Assembly (NCBI GenBank): GCA_937942105.1
Contig: CALDFS010000274.1
Span: forward strand, 1 to 5,379
From: an uncultured Ruminococcus sp.
Lineage (GTDB): Bacteria; Bacillota; Clostridia; Oscillospirales; Ruminococcaceae
Direction: 5' to 3'
DNA: 5,379 nt
The notes beneath the pieces were generated by a model. It saw nothing but the letters and a program-made list of their open reading frames with translations. It searched no databases and was not told the origin of the DNA. The position numbers and the translations under genes are program-made. Shown one piece after another: positions 4,365 to 5,379 of this stretch; position 1 is the stretch's first letter; the number at the start of each line of letters is the position of its first letter.

Positions 4365-5379
4365 ATTTAATTTTTGCAAGGGATTCCATGCCCTCTTTGA
4401 GCTTCGCCGCCAGAAGGTCGATATCCTCCTTGGTGTTCTCATATGAAAAGCTCAGCCTTATAACGCTGTCAATGTACTTATCACTTACCTTAAACTCTGC
4501 AAGAACTCCGCTCTTTTTGCCCTTGGAGCAGGCAGAACCGCTTGAAACGTATATCTGCGCGGATTCAAGATAGTGCAGAACAGTCTCGCTTTTCAGCCCG
4601 GGAACTGCAACGCTAAGAATATAGGGGCTTGCCTCCGGCTTTGAAAGGATGACTGCGCCAACCTGCGCCAGCGCATCCCGCGCATAGCTGTTTACTTTGC
4701 CGACGTGCTCCAAGCGCTCGTCAATCGTGGAATCAAGCGCTTCCACAGCCCTGCCCATGCCGTATATCAGCGGAACAGGCTCAGTTCCCGAGCGCAGGGC
4801 ATTCTGCTGCCCTCCGCCAAGCATCATCGGCTTAATTCTTACTCCGCTTTTAAGATACAACGCGCCAATACCCTTTGGAGCATATATCTTGTGACCGCTC
4901 AGAGAAAGCGAATCACACCCGAGCTTTTTGACCGATACATGCAGCTTTTCAAACCCCTGAACGCAGTCGCAGTGGGTCATACATTCGGGGTAGAGCTTTT
5001 TTATCTTTGGGAAAGCCTTTTCTATCGGAAGGATATACCCGGTTTCGTTGTTCACAAGCATTGCGCTTATAAGGCAGGTATTCCCATCAACTGCATTTAC
5101 AAGCATATCCCCGGTGATTTCGCCCTGCTCGTTGGGATGGATGACTGCAACCTCATATCCCATCTCGGCAAGCCGTTCAAAAGCCTTTGCTACCGATGGG
5201 TGCTCGACCGATGTTGTGACGACCCTCTTTTTCCGCCTGCCGTAGACCTCTGCAAGACCGAATACAGCCGTATTGTTCGATTCTGTTGCCCCGGAAGTGA
5301 AAATTATCCTGCCGGAAGTATCGCCAAGGGCAGAAAGTATCTTTCTCTGCGAAAAGGAAACAAGCCTTTCAGCATCCAC
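4363..5379 (-). CDS. Cysteine desulfurase (NifS/IscS family), partial, N-terminus off the right edge
   Basis: This PLP-dependent aminotransferase-fold class V enzyme removes sulfur from L-cysteine as an enzyme-bound persulfide, releasing alanine. The visible 338 residues lack roughly the first 40-50 (the Asn-Ala-Ala-Thr-Thr region), so the GTG at the very edge is an internal valine, not the start. Residues counted from the edge: TSGATESNN (28-36) binds PLP phosphate; His60 stacks on the ring; NNETG (110-114); Asp138 and Gln141 in HCDCVQGF; Schiff-base Lys164 in SGHKIYAPKG; RSGTE (196-200); and the persulfide Cys284 in SSGSACSKGKKS. All catalytic residues are present and the C-terminus is complete (TAA). 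Its direct linkage to a ThiI lacking a rhodanese domain suggests a dedicated donor like Bacillus NifZ rather than the iron-sulfur cluster IscS. That subtype call is inference, so no symbol is given. Confidence 0.96.
   Translation of the reverse strand: MDAERLVSFSQRKILSALGDTSGRIIFTSGATESNNTAVFGLAEVYGRRKKRVVTTSVEHPSVAKAFERLAEMGYEVAVIHPNEQGEITGDMLVNAVDGNTCLISAMLVNNETGYILPIEKAFPKIKKLYPECMTHCDCVQGFEKLHVSVKKLGCDSLSLSGHKIYAPKGIGALYLKSGVRIKPMMLGGGQQNALRSGTEPVPLIYGMGRAVEALDSTIDERLEHVGKVNSYARDALAQVGAVILSKPEASPYILSVAVPGLKSETVLHYLESAQIYVSSGSACSKGKKSGVLAEFKVSDKYIDSVIRLSFSYENTKEDIDLLAAKLKEGMESLAKIK

Noticed and set aside
5377..5379. GTG at the window edge as the start of the cysteine desulfurase
   Set aside because: Family members carry about 40-50 more residues, including the conserved Asn-Ala-Ala-Thr-Thr segment, before this point, so the gene continues beyond the window.

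Overview
The window looks like chromosomal DNA of a low-to-mid GC Bacillota, most likely a gut clostridium of the Oscillospiraceae/Ruminococcus type. This rests on two class B sortases, Thr/Pro-rich surface linkers, AGGAG-type ribosome binding sites, a ThiI without a rhodanese domain, and a stand-alone CinA C-terminal domain. The genus is inference. All six genes lie on the minus strand, so transcription runs from high to low coordinates. There is no tRNA, rRNA, CRISPR array, insertion sequence or non-coding stretch over 300 bases.

In transcription order, 5379-3157 is a sulfur-transfer pair. A PLP-dependent cysteine desulfurase (N-terminus cut by the window edge) is followed 15 bases later by ThiI (THUMP plus PP-loop sulfurtransferase, no rhodanese). 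The desulfurase probably feeds sulfur directly to ThiI for 4-thiouridine in tRNA and possibly for the thiamine thiazole. Next comes a stand-alone CinA C-terminal domain of the PncC type (nicotinamide-nucleotide amidase), then two tandem class B sortases whose reading frames overlap by one base. The first sortase is held by a transmembrane helix. The second carries a classical lipobox (VLSGC) and should be a lipoprotein. From the desulfurase stop codon to the second sortase the gaps are 15, 19, 7 and -1 bases, which suggests one polycistronic transcript.

A 127-base gap (377-503) follows. It contains a 9-bp inverted repeat whose promoter-distal arm can also pair with a nearer copy of the same sequence, giving two mutually exclusive hairpins. 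After it comes the start of a sixth gene (376 to the left edge), which uses a TTG codon behind a strong ribosome binding site. It encodes a membrane-anchored extracytoplasmic protein with a Val-Thr-Thr/Pro linker much like that of the lipoprotein sortase. Its functional domain is outside the window; it could be a sortase partner, a substrate, a third sortase or another wall protein.

The least ordinary parts are the lipoprotein-anchored sortase, the pairing of two differently anchored sortases in overlapping frames, and the leader plus unusual start region of the last gene. The rest is housekeeping. I see no clear evidence of a wholly new system.
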